Below are positions 60,666-64,000 of a stretch of 64,000 nucleotides of DNA, one piece after another; within the stretch, counting starts at the first letter, position 1, and each line of letters begins with the position of its first letter. This DNA is from Sphagnum compactum (Eukaryota > Bryophyta > Sphagnopsida > Sphagnales), in the NCBI GenBank assembly GCA_965153455.1, contig OZ234500.1:16863579-16927578 (forward strand). The letters are read 5' to 3'. The notes beneath the pieces were generated by a model, which ran no database searches, had not been told where the DNA came from, and saw only the letters and a list, made by a program, of their open reading frames with translations. A program made the position numbers and the translations under genes.

Positions 60666-63352
60666 CCTAATTATCTCATAGCTTAATTGGGTATTTTTAA
60701 ACAAAATACTAACCCCTAAATATTAAGGATAACTATCTATTTAATTTGCTAATGAGTCCATTTTCCCTATCCTTAGCAATTTTACTAAGGGTTTTATTAT
60801 TAGCAAGTGGATTCTTAGCAAGTCTTGGAAAAATTTGATTATGAATCAATTCTCATCAACTACCTTTTATGCATCCATATCCATTTACAAGTCAACCTTT
60901 CCTTCTTTGTTATTATCTATTGTCTTATTATCCAAATTAATTTTCCCTTTTCTAGTTTTCCTCAAGGTTTAACTAAGACTAAGATGCATTCTGAATTCCA
61001 ACAATCCATGACATGACAACAATGCAACAATTGCTTCCTATTGTGCACAACATTCCCTCAATCTCCTTGCCCAATGTTTTATTTCCTTTTTTCTCCAAAA
61101 ATTCAAATAATGATCCTCAAAACTTTCCCTCCTAAGGGTTTTATCCTTTCCCCCTTTTCACCATCTTCGGTACATGTCTTTGTTGTCCCTTCTTGCTCGC
61201 CACCATCTTACCTCCTTTTTTCTCCTTACCAAACAAGTTGTTCTTGCATGTTTCTTCCCTTCATTTTTTCATGATCCACCCCCTTCCCTCTTTTTGTCAT
61301 TTTCAACTTTTTGTCATTTTCAAATCGACAAAGAGACGTTCAAAACAAGCACACATGTTGCACATTAACCAATTTAAAGATGAAATAGATTAAGGGTTGA
61401 ATAACCCAAAAAGTTGTGAAGTTCTCCCTAACCTTAAGGACTACTAGTTATTACCTACCTTTGTACATCCAATCTATACCACAAAACTTATATTCCAAAA
61501 TTGTCCCCTATACACATCCCATAAGATTTAAATGTTCAAAATTGTCAAGGTTCAAACCCCTTAGTTGTTCAAAATTGCAATGTCTAATTTTTCCTACCTA
61601 TAATGTTTAATTAGCCTGGAATTTCATTGACTAACTAATTCTGTTTGAAATTCTAGCTTTTCTAGAATACCCACTAGATATCCTTACTAAACATGTATCC
61701 CATGAGACTAAGCGCATTTCGGTGGCAAATTCCCAAAAATGAACCTAGCGGGTATCAAATGAAGGAAATTATCACAAGGCTTCCAAGAGACTAATATTAA
61801 ACTAGGACCCATTTTTTTGCAATACTTTTTTTGGATCATTATCCTCACATGAACAAAAGCCTTTTCTAGATTTCAACCAGTGTTGGGTGATTCTCAATTA
61901 TTTTTAACAACCATCGAGTCTAGTTTTTAAAAGAGTTTATAAAAATTGCATTGGTTTTTAAAAATAAAAATTCCTCGTCTTCAAGATAACTAAACAACAT
62001 TTTTAAAAATTGAGAAAAAAAATTCATTTGATTTTTCAAAGTGCAAATTCTCATAAAACCAATTATCAAAAATTCAATTATTTTCAACAAAAAGGTCTAT
62101 CTCTTCAATTACAAAATTTACTAAGAAATGTAAACAAGAAAGAATGAAATATTCATAAAGATTTTTTTTCCAACATTTTATATACCCACAACACTCCATA
62201 TATATATATATATATTGATCCTATGGTGATCTATAATATATTTTGAAACAATGTCAACCACTTGCTAAGCTAACATTGTTTCATCAATTGGTAAAAGATT
62301 CTACTAGGGCCTTCTCTAGATCCTAATTGATTTTTGCCATAGTGGATACACAAATGGAACTAACAAATCCCAACTTGGAAAATTTCTCTCCCATCTATCA
62401 TCAAAAGTGGTTACTTTAAAAAAATGTCAAACATCAAAATGGCCATCACTAAACACTTGTTTATTCCAATGTGATATAAGGAATAAACCACTTGGAGGTT
62501 GGGAAAACAAATAGTTGTAACCTAACCTTACATTTTACTCTAATACCTTAGCATGGTTTCAAAACATAAAAATCATAGTGATCACTTTTCAAGGGATCAA
62601 TTTTTCACTTTAATGAAGAACTTGCAAGTCGAGTTTCATACATGGTATCACTTGCCTATGGTTTTCAAGGTGAGAATCGGCTTGAATTTTGAGTCTTTTT
62701 TGTAATACATGCACAACATTGATTGATTTCAACCTTTCATAACGCCCTTACCTTATGTAAGCCCTTAAGTAATTCCTAACTAATCCCCTAGTTAAACCAA
62801 CCCTTTGAGTAGTACATAGGTAAATCCCCTCTATAGGTTCTTCTATTTAGCCATTTCTTGCACTATGAATTTGCCATAAGTAGCTCTCTAAACAACCCTT
62901 CAATATCCCCTATTGACAATATGATGCCCAGCATTCCTCCTAGTTGTTGCCAAGTATTGATTATCTAGCTTTGTGATGCTTGCACATATATTTAGTGCAA
63001 GCTTCAGACTCAAGTAGACCATTTTGTGTGCTTGTCAGTAGTTGGGACTGTGATGCTCATGGTGGAATGTTCTCCTTTTTTTGCAGTTGTGGTGATGATC
63101 ATCATCCCAAGGAACCTCACTTACTGTGCCACTCATAATACATAAGAGAAAACATGATGCCTCTGCCCCCTCACCTTCAAGAAGATGATGTCTAGGGAAA
63201 TACCATATTATCTCATATGCACCAATGCTGATATATGGCCCAAGTAGGTATCTCTCTTAATAGGATGACTTTCTGTTCATGGGGGAATGCTCCTCATCTT
63301 ATTTTCTAATGCATTTTTCCCTGTTTTCTTTGGTGGCAGCTCAGGGACCTCA

Positions 63353-63828
63353 ATGGATCCAAAAGGTTCTGAAGCAGCTCTGCAAGGATGTGAGGTATGT
63401 CTGAGCTGGACATGTCATTGTCATACATTTGGAGCAGGGTTTTCTTACTGTGAATGAGAGACAACTGATGTTGCAGTGCACAAATTGGTTCATTCTTTGT
63501 ACTTTTGGCCATGGATCTTACCCTCACAAATTGTCTTGATTCTTTGGATGCTCAGTGATAGGATCTTCAACTCTTGCAGTGGAATTTGGTTTGGTTTTTT
63601 GTCCTAGTGATGATAGATTAGGGTATGGTGGGGTAGAGTCCAACAAGCCCAGAAGATGGGGCAAAGGAGACAGCAGAGTCACCACGGTTTCAAGCTCTCC
63701 TCCGAATGGCATCTCGCCCTCGGAAAGGAAAACTGCCCTCTGATAAAAACATCTACTCTCATGAGCTTGACCCTCAGGGTTTCAGTGCCCATGGGTTTCT
63801 GCGCCCTCGTAGCACCAATCATTTGGAG
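63353..63828 (+). CDS. IRE/IREH1-type AGC protein kinase, 5' coding exons (partial)
   Basis: Start of a serine/threonine AGC kinase of the plant 'incomplete root hair elongation' (IRE) family. Two exons fit: 63353-63394 (ATG, 14 codons, after acceptor GGCAG) and 63637-63828 (64 codons), both phase 0. Exon 2 carries the family's N-terminal block: SPRFQALLRMASRPRKGK, then IYSHELDPQGF and RPRSTNHLE, ending at donor GTATGA. This block lies well before the kinase domain, so nearly all of the protein is beyond the window. No following exon is obvious in 63829-64000. The acceptor before 63637 has a weak pyrimidine tract, so the exon edge and first exon are less sure than the family call. In the model plant the family acts in root-hair growth. 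Confidence 0.7.
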
Positions 63829-64000
63829 GTATGAGCTGCTTTCTGAAAGATGAGTCTTGTCTTACTATTTTCATTGTTTTAGTGCTTAATTTGTTGATGT
63901 GTAGCTGTTGTACTGATTGGAGATTGTTCTGGAATTGGTGCTTTTGAAGTTGGGCAAAGCATGCCGTATGGACAAGGGAAAGGGATGAAAGATATGCAGA

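Larger units (their letters stand above)
55017..63340. other. Gene-free AT-rich region
   Basis: Begins with the 3' UTR of the A/B-barrel gene. Holds a (TA)n run near 56453-56470, a transposon fragment at 56690-56740, the short tandem repeats listed separately and (TA)n near 62200-62214. Diverged repeats around the phrase 'CATTATGATGAAAT' lie between 57.4 and 58.4 kb. No gene recognised. Confidence 0.5.

Noticed and set aside
1-64000. tRNA, rRNA or other structural RNA genes
   Set aside because: I looked for T-loop consensus words in the text and found no convincing cloverleaf; a covariance-model scan would be needed to exclude them.

Overview
This window is nuclear DNA from a land plant with a large, repeat-rich genome. 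Genes have short GT-AG introns. The proteins are plant types: UFMylation ligase UFL1, a peroxisome-type A/B-barrel stress protein, an A-type cytochrome P450 and an IRE-family AGC kinase. Long AT-rich stretches of decayed repeats separate them. Some protein features (P450 N-terminal half, DUF7870/FkbM-like enzyme) remind me of seed-free plants, and a fern is my best guess, but nothing here proves the lineage.

Layout. 0-8.9 kb: a frameshifted ARM-repeat pseudogene, then two minisatellite blocks (102-bp units at 4.2-4.7 kb, degenerate about 20-bp half-units at 5.7-6.8 kb) and a perfect telomere-motif hairpin. 8.9-10.1 kb: an intronless membrane-anchored FkbM/DUF7870-like methyltransferase gene whose stop codon lies in a 41-bp tandem repeat. 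10-16 kb: repeats, a poly-G tract and a TIR-flanked non-autonomous DNA element. 16.1-18.9 kb: a seven-exon TBC RabGAP gene. 19-26 kb: a foldback element, an 80-bp triplication and a Ty1/copia relic. 26.8-28.5 kb: a PPPDE (DeSI-type) peptidase gene with an unusual 3' end. 28.5-38 kb: gene-free AT-rich DNA. 38.1-39.7 kb: a two-exon cytochrome P450. 40-45.8 kb: nested tandem repeats and an unrecognised gene-like patch.

45.8-55.0 kb is the densest part. A 19-exon UFL1 gene (minus strand) and a four-exon dimeric A/B-barrel protein gene (plus strand) diverge from a shared interval of about 785 bp. I rebuilt both by joining consecutive GT-AG exons that keep phase and match family order. 55-63.3 kb is gene-free. 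The last 0.7 kb holds the first coding exons of an IRE/IREH1-type AGC kinase that runs off the window.

The genes are not a pathway or cluster. They are unrelated housekeeping and stress genes. UFL1 (ER UFMylation), the DeSI-type protease (Ub/SUMO-like deconjugation), the RabGAP (vesicle traffic) and the AGC kinase are ordinary plant functions. I did not find a clearly new system. The most distinctive observations are the alternative-frame 3' end and UTR/intron duplication at the DeSI gene, the stop-codon repeat in the methyltransferase gene, and the two possible starts of the A/B-barrel protein (N-terminal extension versus a C-terminal SRL peroxisomal signal).
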